From Stentor roeselii (taxonomy: Eukaryota; Ciliophora; Heterotrichea; Heterotrichida; Stentoridae): 64,000 nucleotides of DNA. The notes beneath the pieces are model-generated. The model was not told where the DNA came from. It saw nothing but the letters and a program-made list of their open reading frames with translations, and did not search any database. Shown here piece after piece: positions 19,460 through 28,427 of the stretch. The DNA lies in the NCBI GenBank assembly GCA_006503475.1, contig RSEH01000094.1, positions 62,001-126,000 of the forward strand, written 5' to 3'. Position numbers and translations under genes: made by a program. Positions within the stretch are counted from its first letter, which is position 1. The number at the start of each line of letters is the position of its first letter.

Positions 19460-21517
19460 ATGATGCAAGCCACTGCCCTTCAACGATTTTTAGAATACAA
19501 ACAACAACTTGAAGATAAAGACCTGGCAAGGTCAACCGACCAGGACCTCCTAAGCCAGCGTCACGAGTCCTTAAAGAGAAAAATTTTATACAAAGAAGGA
19601 CCTGTGAAGATGATAAAACCCGTCGCCATCACAGAATCTTCAGTTCCAGACGAGCCTCTTTTCGAGCCTCTTCCAGAGGCCAAGAACGACCAAGGCAACA
19701 AAATAATAATAAAACTAGAGCTATACTCAAAAGAAGACATCCTAGCGAAAAGCAACGTGTTTATAGCAGGAGCTGTCCGAGATGCGATTTTAAATGCAGC
19801 AGGGATTTACTGCAAAGAGAACTGTGGATTCATCCTGCCAGTCAAGATGTACCAATGTCTGAAAAAGAACCTAGACCAGGTAAAAGGAGTCACTCTTCAA
19901 GAAATCCCTGATTTCGTGGTGAGAGCTCTCGCAGACAACAGACCAATATCTACAAAAAAATGGCAATTTGACTACGCGGATGAAGTTCCTAAGTCAGCTG
20001 AAGTGCTGCCTGATGACTTGCTCAGCAAACTCTATGCTTTTCAGCTCGAAGGGGTCAACTTCGCTCTTGGTCACTTCGGCAGGGCTTTGATTGGAGATGA
20101 GATGGGAGTTGGAAAGACTATTCAAGCTATCGCAACGGCTTATTGTTATATTGATGAATGGCCTGTACTTGTTATTTGCCCTGCTTCGATTAAGTATAAC
20201 TGGAGAGATGAATTTATGAGATGGGTTCCAGGACTGGAAAAAAAAGACTTTTATATATTGAAAAGTAAGAAAACTATGAAAAACTCGGCGAAGGTCTGGA
20301 TTGCTTCTTATAATATGGCTATGTTGCTTGATGAAATGCTTTGCTCGAAGATTTTGAATGTTGTCATTGCGGATGAATGTCATTATCTTAAGAATTATAA
20401 TGCGAAAAGAACTAAGAATATTTTACCTATTCTTCAAAGAGCGAGAAGGGTACTTCTGTTGAGTGGAACTCCTGTTATGTCTAGACCTGCTGAACTTTTC
20501 ACGCAGTTGTCAGCAATTCGACCAGACGTTTTTTTCAGCTTCAAAGTATTCGCTGACCGTTACTGCGACCCTAAAGTGCTTTTCACTCATACCGACTACT
20601 CAGGATCATCAAACATAAAAGAACTATACACTCTGATCTCAAACACCGTGATGATCAGACGACTAAAATCCGATGTGATGTCTCAGTTACCTGCGAAGCT
20701 TCGACAGAAAATCGAGATTCCAGTAGTAGCGGAGCACTGTCGAAGCATAAAAAAGCTTTACTACGAGGTTAAAAAAAAGAAAGAGTTCTTTAAAGACATC
20801 GCAGTTTCTGACGTGGGTGCTAATGACGTCGAAATGGCAGCAAAAAAAATGGAAACGGACATGTTCATGTCCAAGGCTTACATGTTAACATCGAAGGCGA
20901 AGCAGAAAGGAGTTGCTGAGTATGTCAGTTATCTTATTCAGAGCGAGTGCAAGTTCATTATTTTCGCTCATCACCTCGAAATGCTTGACGCTATTCAAGA
21001 GCAGGTCATCAAGGAAAATGTGAAATTCATTCGAATTGATGGAAGCACTTCTTCTGATGGAAGGTATCGAGGAGTTCAGGCCTTTCAGAATAATAAGGAT
21101 TGTCTAGTCGCTGTTTTAAGCATCTTGGCTGCTGGGCAGGGACTTACTCTTACTGCTGCTTCTACTGTTGTTATTGCTGAAATGGCATGGGCTCCTGGTG
21201 TTATGATACAGGCTGAGGATAGGGCTCATCGTATTGGGCAGGCCAAGTCAGTCAATATTCATTATTTGTTTGGACCGAATACTTTAGATGAGTATATCTG
21301 GCCCAAAATACAGGGCAAGTTAAATATTGTCACCGCTGCTCTCGACGATCATAAAAATGTCGCTGTTGAAAGTTTGATTCATCCTCAGTATAAAATCGGA
21401 ATGGGGGACTTCGAAGTTGATGATGATATTTTAAATGAACTTGGAGAGTTTGATCTGGATAATGATAGTGATCAGGGAGAATGTGAAGAAGATGATGAGG
21501 AGATTGAAGAGGATTAG
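19460..21517 (+). CDS. SMARCAL1-like SNF2 annealing helicase
   Basis: The 685-residue protein has both SNF2 helicase lobes. Lobe 1 begins near residue 195 with LYAFQLEGVNFAL, a Walker A GDEMGVGKT and an ATPase box DECH (DESH in animal SMARCAL1). RRVLLLSGTPVMSRPAELFTQ and FADRYCDPK with DYSGSSNIKEL are close to SMARCAL1 and ZRANB3. Lobe 2 carries RIDGSTSSDGR and the arginine-finger motif QAEDRAHRIGQ. A segment just before lobe 1 (KWQFDYADEVP) resembles a HARP-type region. The tail is strongly acidic. Family members rewind RPA-coated DNA and remodel stalled forks; no RPA-binding motif was recognised at the N-terminus. ZRANB3 is the main alternative, but no PCNA motif or nuclease domain is present. 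Confidence 0.88.
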   Translation: MMQATALQRFLEYKQQLEDKDLARSTDQDLLSQRHESLKRKILYKEGPVKMIKPVAITESSVPDEPLFEPLPEAKNDQGNKIIIKLELYSKEDILAKSNVFIAGAVRDAILNAAGIYCKENCGFILPVKMYQCLKKNLDQVKGVTLQEIPDFVVRALADNRPISTKKWQFDYADEVPKSAEVLPDDLLSKLYAFQLEGVNFALGHFGRALIGDEMGVGKTIQAIATAYCYIDEWPVLVICPASIKYNWRDEFMRWVPGLEKKDFYILKSKKTMKNSAKVWIASYNMAMLLDEMLCSKILNVVIADECHYLKNYNAKRTKNILPILQRARRVLLLSGTPVMSRPAELFTQLSAIRPDVFFSFKVFADRYCDPKVLFTHTDYSGSSNIKELYTLISNTVMIRRLKSDVMSQLPAKLRQKIEIPVVAEHCRSIKKLYYEVKKKKEFFKDIAVSDVGANDVEMAAKKMETDMFMSKAYMLTSKAKQKGVAEYVSYLIQSECKFIIFAHHLEMLDAIQEQVIKENVKFIRIDGSTSSDGRYRGVQAFQNNKDCLVAVLSILAAGQGLTLTAASTVVIAEMAWAPGVMIQAEDRAHRIGQAKSVNIHYLFGPNTLDEYIWPKIQGKLNIVTAALDDHKNVAVESLIHPQYKIGMGDFEVDDDILNELGEFDLDNDSDQGECEEDDEEIEED

Positions 21518-22244
21518 ATAAGGCAATAATTATTTTTGGATTAATTAGTGATGGAGAATAAAGGAAAATGGTTGGATTAAGGACAGGTATCAATTTTATA
21601 TATATTTCAGATTACTACTGTTATTTATTCATGTTAATCTTGAATTCTTCAAATTTTAAATATTCTGGTAGAGAATTTTATTTAAAAATATCGGGTTGAT
21701 CAGAAAATCTAGATGAATGAATTTAAAGTTTATTTTTGGGTTTTTTTCAAGATTAAATTGTGAATTGCAGGGGTGAAGAAGACCTGGCTGCACTAGAAGA
21801 TGATTCTATAATCAAATAGAAATCCATTAAATATAATTTATCCAATTTTTCCAAATTCCTATCAATTAAAAGAATTTCTATAAGTATTCGTTTACACAGT
21901 GAGGCCCTATGAAACTAGCCAGCGAGATCATGAAAGTGATTCTATCACAACATAATATTTCTCAATCTCAACATACACCCTTCCTAAAACTCTCTCTTAA
22001 ATATTCCTATCAGACCCCCAAACTTCTCTAAAACCCAACCTCTCTTCATCAACAACCAGATAAATCTCAAAAAACCTACCAACACCTTCCAGCCTCTTCA
22101 AAATTCCAAAATCCTTAAAACCGCCCTAACCCATCCCAAATCCCAACCAACCAATCTCCTCTCTTCCTTCACTAACCTCCCAAAAATCCCAAAAAAACCC
22201 TCTCAAACCCAAATTCCCTCAACCCAAACCATAAAATCCCTATA
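21518..22244. other. Spacer of 727 bases, no gene supported
   Basis: The left part, after the helicase gene, is T- and G-rich; the right part (about 21,840-22,240) is A- and C-rich with very little G. A short patch of more balanced composition lies near 21,895-21,955 and contains GTGAT-TCT-ATCAC, a small hairpin. I found no tRNA-like T-loop and no clear box C/D, so it is not called as an RNA gene. Confidence 0.5.
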
Positions 22245-22766
22245 ATGAAGAATACTTCCACAAGAAGAACAACTCAAATCGCTTCAAAAGTAACAACCAA
22301 GCAAGAAGCCCGTCTTCCAGACTACCTAGTAATCCAAACTCAGCTAGAAGACCTTCGAATCGCATTCAGCCTTTACGAAAACCCAGAAATTCCAGAAGTG
22401 ATCCAAATGTCCCAAGCGCGGGGCATCCTTTGGAACTTCGGCTTCTGGAGAATGACAAGCAAAGAGTTCGAAAAAGAACTGGCGAACAACGGAGTCGACT
22501 CTTCAAAAAACTCCATCGAGTGGGGCCAACTGGTTTCAATAGTCACCAAAAGGTACCACCAGGGAGGCAGGGAGCAAGAACTCAAAGACACCTTCAAGAT
22601 CTTCGACCGAAGGGAGAAGGGAAGCACCAGTGTCTCTGAAATAAAAAATTCTCTTCAAAGTCGACTTGAAGTTCCCATCAGCGAGGCTGAAGTCGCTGAA
22701 ATGCTTGAAATGGCTGGACTTTCAAATTCTGCAATCATCTCTGCTGAAGAGTTTATGGCCTTGTAA
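22245..22766 (+). CDS. Calmodulin-like protein with degenerate EF-hands
   Basis: An intact 173-residue frame. About residues 55-173 follow the calmodulin pattern of paired helix-loop-helix units: a helix ending TFKIFDRREKGSTSVSEIKNSLQ matches an EF-hand in outline, and the following SEAEVAEMLEMAGLSNSAIISAEEFMAL matches the next. The loop positions that bind calcium are largely lost (FDRREKGSTSVSE lacks most of the acidic ligands), so calcium binding is doubtful. Such divergent EF-hand proteins are frequent in cilia and the ciliate cortex. The N-terminal 30 residues are basic and unstructured. Confidence 0.68.
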   Translation: MKNTSTRRTTQIASKVTTKQEARLPDYLVIQTQLEDLRIAFSLYENPEIPEVIQMSQARGILWNFGFWRMTSKEFEKELANNGVDSSKNSIEWGQLVSIVTKRYHQGGREQELKDTFKIFDRREKGSTSVSEIKNSLQSRLEVPISEAEVAEMLEMAGLSNSAIISAEEFMAL

Positions 22767-23151
22767 GAGGTAATTAGAGCGAGAAACTTGTGAAAAAAAA
22801 ATAGATAATTTAAGCGAGTTGGAGAGGAAATAGGAATTTAGGGTAATGTGAATAATGGAGGAATAGGAAAAAGAAGGGAAGGAGTTTCTCTGGGTTTTTT
22901 TAGGGTTTGGAGGGAAAGTAATGAAGTTGGAGAAGGAAAAAATTAGAAACCTGGATTTTTCTAAGGTTTTGGAAAAAATGATGAATTTCAAGCTTTTTCT
23001 TTACTAACTTCTTAGTCTGGACCTAATTTCATCGAATCAAATTTCTTTAAATTTTTGTCCTCCCTTACAATAAAAGGAAAAAACTGGAAATGCCTATTTG
23101 AATATAGCCGTTAGAAGAAATTCTTAATTTAATGAACATAAATAATATTTA
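22767..23151. other. Spacer of 385 bases, purine-rich
   Basis: No gene seen. The plus strand is strongly G-over-C: the line 22861-22920 has 22 G and 2 C, the reverse of the spacer upstream of the EF-hand-like gene. Confidence 0.55.
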
Positions 23152-23601
23152 ATGAAAAACGTGAGAAGACCTGCTGATGTCATCATGAACCTGTACTGCT
23201 GCATGTATACCGACTGTGACAGCGAATATTCAACGAAATTTAATCTTAAGAGACATGTCGAATCTGTTCATATGCATGTCAAAAGGTTTAAATGTGCTGT
23301 TTGTTGCTTAATGTTTGCAAGCAAACAAAGCCTGAAGGAGCATCTTCATATTCACACTGGCGCAATGCCTTTTAAGTGTGACTCGTGCGATAAGAACTTT
23401 AGACAAGCCAGTCAGCTTTCTTTGCACAAACGAATTCATATCAGTGAAGGGCAGAAGTCAAGTTATTCAAAAGTGAGAGTCGAAGACTCGGATGATATTA
23501 TTCCTATTGATATTTGTATGGATGTTGATGAGGAAAAGTTTAGACTACCTAAAATCTCTGATGTGAAGACTGGGCTGATTAGCTTACCTGCGGTATTTTA
23601 A
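23152..23601 (+). CDS. Three-finger C2H2 zinc-finger protein
   Basis: The 149-residue protein has three consecutive C2H2 fingers at about residues 13-102. The first has an atypical wider Cys spacing (CMYTDC) and ends with HVESVH. The second is FKCAVCCLMFASKQSLKEH and the third FKCDSCDKNFRQASQLSLH. Fingers two and three are joined by HTGAMPFKC, close to the TGEKP linker typical of DNA-binding fingers. The tail is short and partly acidic. It is likely a nucleic-acid-binding regulator, but targets cannot be read from the sequence. Confidence 0.8.
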   Translation: MKNVRRPADVIMNLYCCMYTDCDSEYSTKFNLKRHVESVHMHVKRFKCAVCCLMFASKQSLKEHLHIHTGAMPFKCDSCDKNFRQASQLSLHKRIHISEGQKSSYSKVRVEDSDDIIPIDICMDVDEEKFRLPKISDVKTGLISLPAVF

Positions 23602-24306
23602 TATATAAATATATTAAGTTATTTCTTTATGTTACTGGTTTTTTTTATATTAGTATTTGAAGGGTTTTTTGGGTTTGGGGATGAAGGGATTTGGTTTAGA
23701 CTTGAAAATAAGTTGTTAGAAGGTTATTGATTTATGAATCTTTTTGAAGGTAGTTTGAAGAAATTTTAGGGATTAAATTTTTTTATGACTAGGAATTAAT
23801 TTAGAGTTAAGATCAACCAGATATTTCGCCAAAAGGTATCTTAATTAGATAAAATATAAATTACAGTATTAATTTTTATGTTTATGAATCATTTTTGGCG
23901 AAAATAGTATTTCCTATTTCATCTAGAGGAATAGATCTTCTTATAATAATCAAATATTTATATGTCAAATGCTTGTGGAAATGAACTTAATATTTTATAT
24001 ATTATTTAGAAGACAATGCATATAAGTTTGACAGAAACAGAATTAAGGTTAAATACTTATTCACAGGTGATTTTATTCTTTAATTCTATAAAAAAAATTG
24101 AGAAACTTCATTAAAATTAATGAATAATTCCATCCTCACCTAATATCTCGAATAAGTTTTCTAAAAAACAATAAATTATACAACAAGGTCAATCAATTTA
24201 CTCTTACACTTAAAATATTCATAAACTTACCTAAAAGTAGAATAAACTAATTTGTATTTCCCAATATACCACTATATTTTCCATAACATAATCACATAAA
24301 ATTGAA
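23602..24306. other. AT-rich spacer of 705 bases with an inverted repeat
   Basis: No gene seen. The first 200 bases are G- and T-rich. An 11-base inverted repeat lies at 23824-23834 and 23893-23903, described separately. Confidence 0.55.
23824..23903. repeat. Inverted repeat, 11-base arms with a 58-base gap
   Basis: TTTCGCCAAAA at 23824-23834 and its exact complement TTTTGGCGAAA at 23893-23903. The arm resembles an E2F/DP-type site (TTTSGCGS). The resemblance is weak evidence only. Confidence 0.5.
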
Positions 24307-24711
24307 TTATTTATTTAGCATATTAAATGCATAACTTCCCATCCTCAAATCCCTTCCAACTGACGCATAACGAGGCTTAGGGTATATTTCTTTGATATTT
24401 TCATTAAAATATGAGTAATCTTCCCTTTTCCATCTCGCTCTATGCGAATAAGGATCGATAGATTTCGCAATTCCATCAATAGCACTTAAATTATTCGGCC
24501 TTGATTTGAGTTCTTTGATAAGTTGCCTGGATTTCCTCATATCATATTCCAAATTTTTTTCTAGTTCATAAACAGGGATCGATGAAAGCATTGAAATCGA
24601 GATTTTGTTTTTAAACTCTCCAAATCTCTTCTTCCCGCTTTTTAAAATGCTTGGGTCTTTGTCAAGTTGTGGATGTTCGACTCCAAAATTAATTAGTCTG
24701 ACAGATTTCAT
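24307..24711 (-). CDS. Unknown 134-residue protein
   Basis: An intact ATG-to-stop frame. The protein is basic, without membrane segments or a signal peptide. Its C-terminal half is rich in aromatic and charged residues (ARWKREDYSYFNENIKEIYPKPRY), unlike a chance frame. No family recognised. It lies alone, 254 bases behind the kinase gene on the same strand. Confidence 0.6.
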   Translation of the reverse strand: MKSVRLINFGVEHPQLDKDPSILKSGKKRFGEFKNKISISMLSSIPVYELEKNLEYDMRKSRQLIKELKSRPNNLSAIDGIAKSIDPYSHRARWKREDYSYFNENIKEIYPKPRYASVGRDLRMGSYAFNMLNK

Positions 24712-24965
24712 ATTAATTATTACTGTTCTTCGATTTTTCCAAGTTTCAGTTAAAATATGATGAAAACGAAGTAATTTAAAGATTTTTATTCATTTGATAA
24801 TTTATTTCGAAAGAGTTTATTAAACTATTACATTTCAGTTTATTCCTCTATACACGATTTTTCTTCAGATTTTAATGATTTGAAAGTTTTCTATTTATTG
24901 ATTGAAATTAGATAAAACAATCCGAGAACTATTCTCATATCCTATCTTCTAGCACCCATTAATTC

Positions 24966-25988
24966 TTATTTATTTAGGAAAGTAATTGACTGATCAAAGT
25001 AATATCCTGCGAAAATATTCTGGCTACTAAACTCAATCAACTTCCTAGAAGACCTCGGAAAGTCTTTACTCACATGTTCTTTATCAAAATTCTCTTCATC
25101 CACGATTTTAAATGGAGAAATCAGTGACTTTTTATACAATCCCTCCCAGTCAACTCCCTTAAGCCACTCATGTTCTTTCAACTCATGAATTCCTTGAGAC
25201 CCAAGCCGATATTTCGGCTTTCTTTGAACAAGTCGATTGACAAAGTCCTCAAAAACTAGAGTCCAAGCCTTATTTTGAGGCATGACAGCTTGTTTCATAA
25301 GCATATTTTCCCTGACCTCTTTCCTCGTACTTCCGACATAAGGTCTATTTCCAGTTGAAATTTCAAAGAGCATTACTCCCAACGAGAAATAATCCGAAGA
25401 ACAAGAATGATCAAGTCCACAAATGGCTTCAGGAGACATATACCCTGGAGTTCCACTCACAATTCCTGAATTATCCATATCAGAGCATCTGGCGATTCCA
25501 AAGTCAGTTAGATGAATGTACCCAGCAGTGTCAAAGACGAGATTTTCAGGTTTAATGTCCCTGTGGATGATAGAATTGCTGTGAAGGTATTCAAGACCAG
25601 CAATGATGCAAGCTGTTAAGAACTTCAAAGAATTCTCAGGGATGAAAAGATGGTTTTTGAAGTAGTATCGCAGGTCACCCCCAGCAAAATGGTCTAAAAC
25701 GAGGTACAGTCCTTGACTGTCTTGAAACGCATAATTCATGTTCACTATGAACGGGTGCCTCAGCATGCCCAGTAAAGAGCGTTCATTTAATATGGAACAA
25801 ACAGAGTTCTTATTTATCACTAGTCTCTTGTACATCTCTTTCATTGCAAAGACTTTTCCTGTTTCCTTTTGTTCTACTTTCCAAACCTTCCCGAATGAAC
25901 CTTTGCCGATTACTTGAATTTTTTTGAAGTGGTCTAAATGGACTGAGGCTTGATGGTCTTTAGGTTCTTGTAATGTGCAGTTACCCAT
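24966..25988 (-). CDS. STK32/YANK-like serine/threonine kinase, likely myristoylated
   Basis: The 340-residue protein starts MGNCTLQ, a good N-myristoylation signal with a neighbouring Cys that could be palmitoylated. The kinase domain spans about residues 21-275: Gly loop GKGSFGKV, Lys50, catalytic HRDIKPEN with Asp144, and DFG at 162-164. FKKIQVIGKGSFGKVWKV, LRHPFIVNMNYAFQD and GGDLRYYFK are close to STK32 (YANK) kinases of the AGC group. The C-terminal tail FSSQNIFAGYYFDQS recalls an AGC tail. STK32 usually has DFN, so DFG here is a difference; a distant PKA-type kinase is the alternative. Membrane attachment is inferred from the N-terminus. Confidence 0.82.
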   Translation of the reverse strand: MGNCTLQEPKDHQASVHLDHFKKIQVIGKGSFGKVWKVEQKETGKVFAMKEMYKRLVINKNSVCSILNERSLLGMLRHPFIVNMNYAFQDSQGLYLVLDHFAGGDLRYYFKNHLFIPENSLKFLTACIIAGLEYLHSNSIIHRDIKPENLVFDTAGYIHLTDFGIARCSDMDNSGIVSGTPGYMSPEAICGLDHSCSSDYFSLGVMLFEISTGNRPYVGSTRKEVRENMLMKQAVMPQNKAWTLVFEDFVNRLVQRKPKYRLGSQGIHELKEHEWLKGVDWEGLYKKSLISPFKIVDEENFDKEHVSKDFPRSSRKLIEFSSQNIFAGYYFDQSITFLNK

Positions 25989-26184
25989 GAATTAAGATTT
26001 ATTTAATTGAATTAGATTATTGCTAAATGGGTTATTTAGTTGAGAATAACAGTCGAAAATCGATCATTTAGAAGGGTTCTTGAATGATGATCCTTATGCG
26101 AAACTTTTTAGGTTTTATGAGATTTTAAGATTAGCTGAATTTATCGAATTCTAAGGTGATTATATTGATTTGTTTAGAATAAAT

Positions 26185-26802
26185 ATGATTGCTTTCTTAG
26201 CGAGTCTTGCTTTAGTCATGGCAGATGATGACTTCGATCTAGGCTCTTCATCCAATGCTAAAGTGACTCACAAGATGTTCCACTCCTACGACGGCCTCAA
26301 CTGGGAAGAAAGAGGAGTGATTCAGATAACCTCATTCGGTGACAAGCGAAGAAAACCTCAAGTTTCAGTGAAAAACCACAAATTCGAAAAAGAAAAGCTA
26401 AAAAATGCTGAAAATTACTACGTTCGAGTCGATTCTTCTCATTCTAATAACTTTTTCATTCAATCTTCAGTCCCAGCCTGTTACCTGTTCGGCTCTGACC
26501 TCCAAGACGTGATCACTATTCTTTATGATGTGGATTCTGAATCAATTTCAGCTCTCAACTATAAAACAGAAGGAAAAACCTGTCAAAAATCATCAACAGC
26601 CTTGAAACTTCAGACCATGGCCGAGATCCTCAGCACAAAAGAAGCTATCAAACCTTACTTTGCACCTCCGAAGATTGAAACTCATGAAGAAAAAAGTTTC
26701 TTCAGCAAATATGTAAAAGTTATTTAGTGGTGGGCAATACTCATCGGTCTCTTTTTCTTTATGACATCAGCCGCACCTCCTCAAGGGGAAGGGCAGAGAT
26801 AA
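26185..26802 (+). CDS. EMC10: ER membrane complex subunit 10 (one 15-nt intron)
   Basis: Splicing 26713-26727 gives 200 residues. The ATG at 26185 starts a signal peptide (MIAFLASLALVMA); an upstream in-frame TTG exists but would spoil it. A lumenal beta-rich domain follows. The second exon adds one membrane segment, so that the end reads SFFSKYWWAILIGLFFFMTSAAPP and then a short Gly/Gln tail, which closely matches the C-terminus of EMC10. EMC inserts and folds membrane proteins in the ER. The intron lies exactly before the membrane anchor, so unspliced transcripts would encode an unanchored form. Confidence 0.87.
26713..26727 (+). other. 15-nt intron in EMC10
   Basis: GTAAAAGTTATTTAG. Removal restores KY-WWAILIG at the membrane anchor. 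Confidence 0.9.
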
Positions 26803-27009
26803 GTTTAATAGAAATAGCTCTAAAAATGAAATCAATCTTTTTGAATTCTTTAAAGATTCTAGAAGAAAGTCTGTCTTTTTTGATTTCGGGATGAGTTAAG
26901 CCTAATTAAACTGAAGATTTAGTTTTAGTGAAATTTTGAGTTTAGGAATGATTTACGAAGGATTGACTAGAAGTTGATATGTTTAACAACTTATTCATTA
27001 TTTTCAAGA

Positions 27010-27369
27010 TTATAAGTAAAGATAGTCTGATTCCAAGTGAATTTCAGATGTTTCATTCGAAATGTTCGTAATGTTACACAAAATCGCGTCTCTGTATTCA
27101 TTTCGCAGTATTAGGGCTTGCTTGTCAACTTTCCTTGATAGCTCTGACATGCAATTCGGATTTTCCAGGCATATTTTTAATGCCTGCTCTGAGGAATTAC
27201 GATTAGATAATATTTCTTCTGAGATACTTTCTTCGAAGCCTCCAATAAAGACTTCGTTGTTTGGGATGGTTTTTAATTCGAAGGAATCTGAAAACTCATT
27301 TGCTTCCTCTTGAACGGTATGAGAGGGTCGAGGTGATTTGTTCGATTTGTTAGAATGATTGTTACCCAT
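27010..27369 (-). CDS. Unknown 119-residue protein with MGNN start
   Basis: The frame starts MGNNHSNKSNKS, which fits N-myristoylation (Gly2, Ser6). The rest is Ser-, Glu- and Asn-rich without a recognisable domain. It converges on EMC10 with 207 bases between stops. Confidence that it is a gene rests on the intact frame, the plausible start and the absence of a better frame in the region. Confidence 0.55.
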   Translation of the reverse strand: MGNNHSNKSNKSPRPSHTVQEEANEFSDSFELKTIPNNEVFIGGFEESISEEILSNRNSSEQALKICLENPNCMSELSRKVDKQALILRNEYRDAILCNITNISNETSEIHLESDYLYL

Positions 27370-27705
27370 TTATTAATGACTATAATTTCCAAACAACTCT
27401 GGGGCTTTTTCGAAGTGAAATCCTAGTTCCAAGAATACAAATACCCATACAAAATACCAAACCTTTAAAATCAAATATACTAAATCCCTAAATATCCATC
27501 TAAAATATTAAGACTATCTTATTATTCAATGAAATGGTAGATCAATGGCTAGAATCCAAAGAAACTTATCATGTCGAAAATTCATTCAATCAAAAATCAA
27601 ACAAGCCGATAAATTCATCAAATCAAGTCGCATCTCTAATCCAATCCTTTCAATGAGCTTGATTTTCCAGTAGAAAAAACTCCATGTACTAATAATATTT
27701 GATAT
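27370..27705. other. Divergent spacer of 336 bases
   Basis: Plus strand A- and C-rich with few G. It holds one short frame, listed separately; otherwise nothing was seen. Confidence 0.5.
27534..27656 (+). CDS. Possible small peptide or upstream frame, 40 residues
   Basis: An ATG-to-TGA frame (MVDQWLESKETYHVENSF and onward, hydrophilic, Asn/Gln/Ser-rich) ends 49 bases before the start of the two-membrane-segment protein. It could be an upstream frame on that transcript or chance. A 16-base GT...AG run at its start lacks the A seen in the other introns. Confidence 0.25.
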   Translation: MVDQWLESKETYHVENSFNQKSNKPINSSNQVASLIQSFQ

Positions 27706-28365
27706 ATGGAAAGTAATAGTTCGCTTCCCTTAATCGATCAGAATACCCCGAACCTCCGACAAATAAACCCACGAAGCATTACTTTCCGAGGAAAACAAAT
27801 CAAGTTGAGATTAAATCCAATCTTCAGATACAACTACTTCATCACCTGCTATAATTTTGAAAGCAACAAAGTAAATTTCATTACACTCAGCATGCTTCCA
27901 AGAAACCGAATTTATTACTTTTGTTATCCTTTACTACAACCAAAGTACTTACTTGTGCACTTGATTTTCGATTTCATTCCTTACTTGAACCTCATCTGGC
28001 TGATTTTCCTGATATTTATGTGGATTATTTATGAAAGGGCCCGGGTCGTTTTTAATGCGAATAAAAAGCTAGTGAAAAATCCTTTAAGCAAAATGCATTT
28101 TGAACCTGAAATCTGTCTTCGTTATAGATGCATGAACAAGTTCTTAGAAATTCCCAGGACTAGCACAACTGTCAACGGAGAAAGAGAAGAACGAGTCACA
28201 GTCATGGTTTATAATCAAAACTTCAAAAAGATTTTCACTCAATTTCCAATGTTCAGGTATCTTCATGTTTTTCACATCACAATCAGCACTTTAATTATAA
28301 TCATGTGCTATGTTTGGGTCTATCATGCTCTGAGTATCGATAAATCGACTAGATTTGGCCATTAG
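27706..28365 (+). CDS. Membrane protein of unknown function, two TM segments
   Basis: The 219-residue protein has a hydrophobic stretch at about residues 80-112 (long enough for one or a tight pair of membrane segments, ending IFMWIIYERAR) and one near residues 185-205 (HVFHITISTLIIIMCYVWVYH). The loop between is charged, and no signal peptide is seen. No family recognised. It converges with the F-box gene over 62 bases. Confidence 0.65.
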   Translation: MESNSSLPLIDQNTPNLRQINPRSITFRGKQIKLRLNPIFRYNYFITCYNFESNKVNFITLSMLPRNRIYYFCYPLLQPKYLLVHLIFDFIPYLNLIWLIFLIFMWIIYERARVVFNANKKLVKNPLSKMHFEPEICLRYRCMNKFLEIPRTSTTVNGEREERVTVMVYNQNFKKIFTQFPMFRYLHVFHITISTLIIIMCYVWVYHALSIDKSTRFGH

Positions 28366-28427
28366 TTGATTGGGACAAACATAAATTAATAATTTGACTT
28401 CCTAAGTGGTTAATAATCTACTTTAAT

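Noticed and set aside
21518-24306. tRNA or spliceosomal RNA genes in the long spacers
   Set aside because: No TTCRA T-loop with paired stems, and none of the U-RNA signature sequences I looked for, was seen.
26170-26184. Upstream TTG start for EMC10
   Set aside because: The ATG at 26185 begins a clean signal peptide, and TTG starts are not expected in a nuclear gene.
27537-27552. 16-base GT...AG run as a possible intron
   Set aside because: It lacks the A six bases from the 3' end seen in all other introns and no coding frame needs it.
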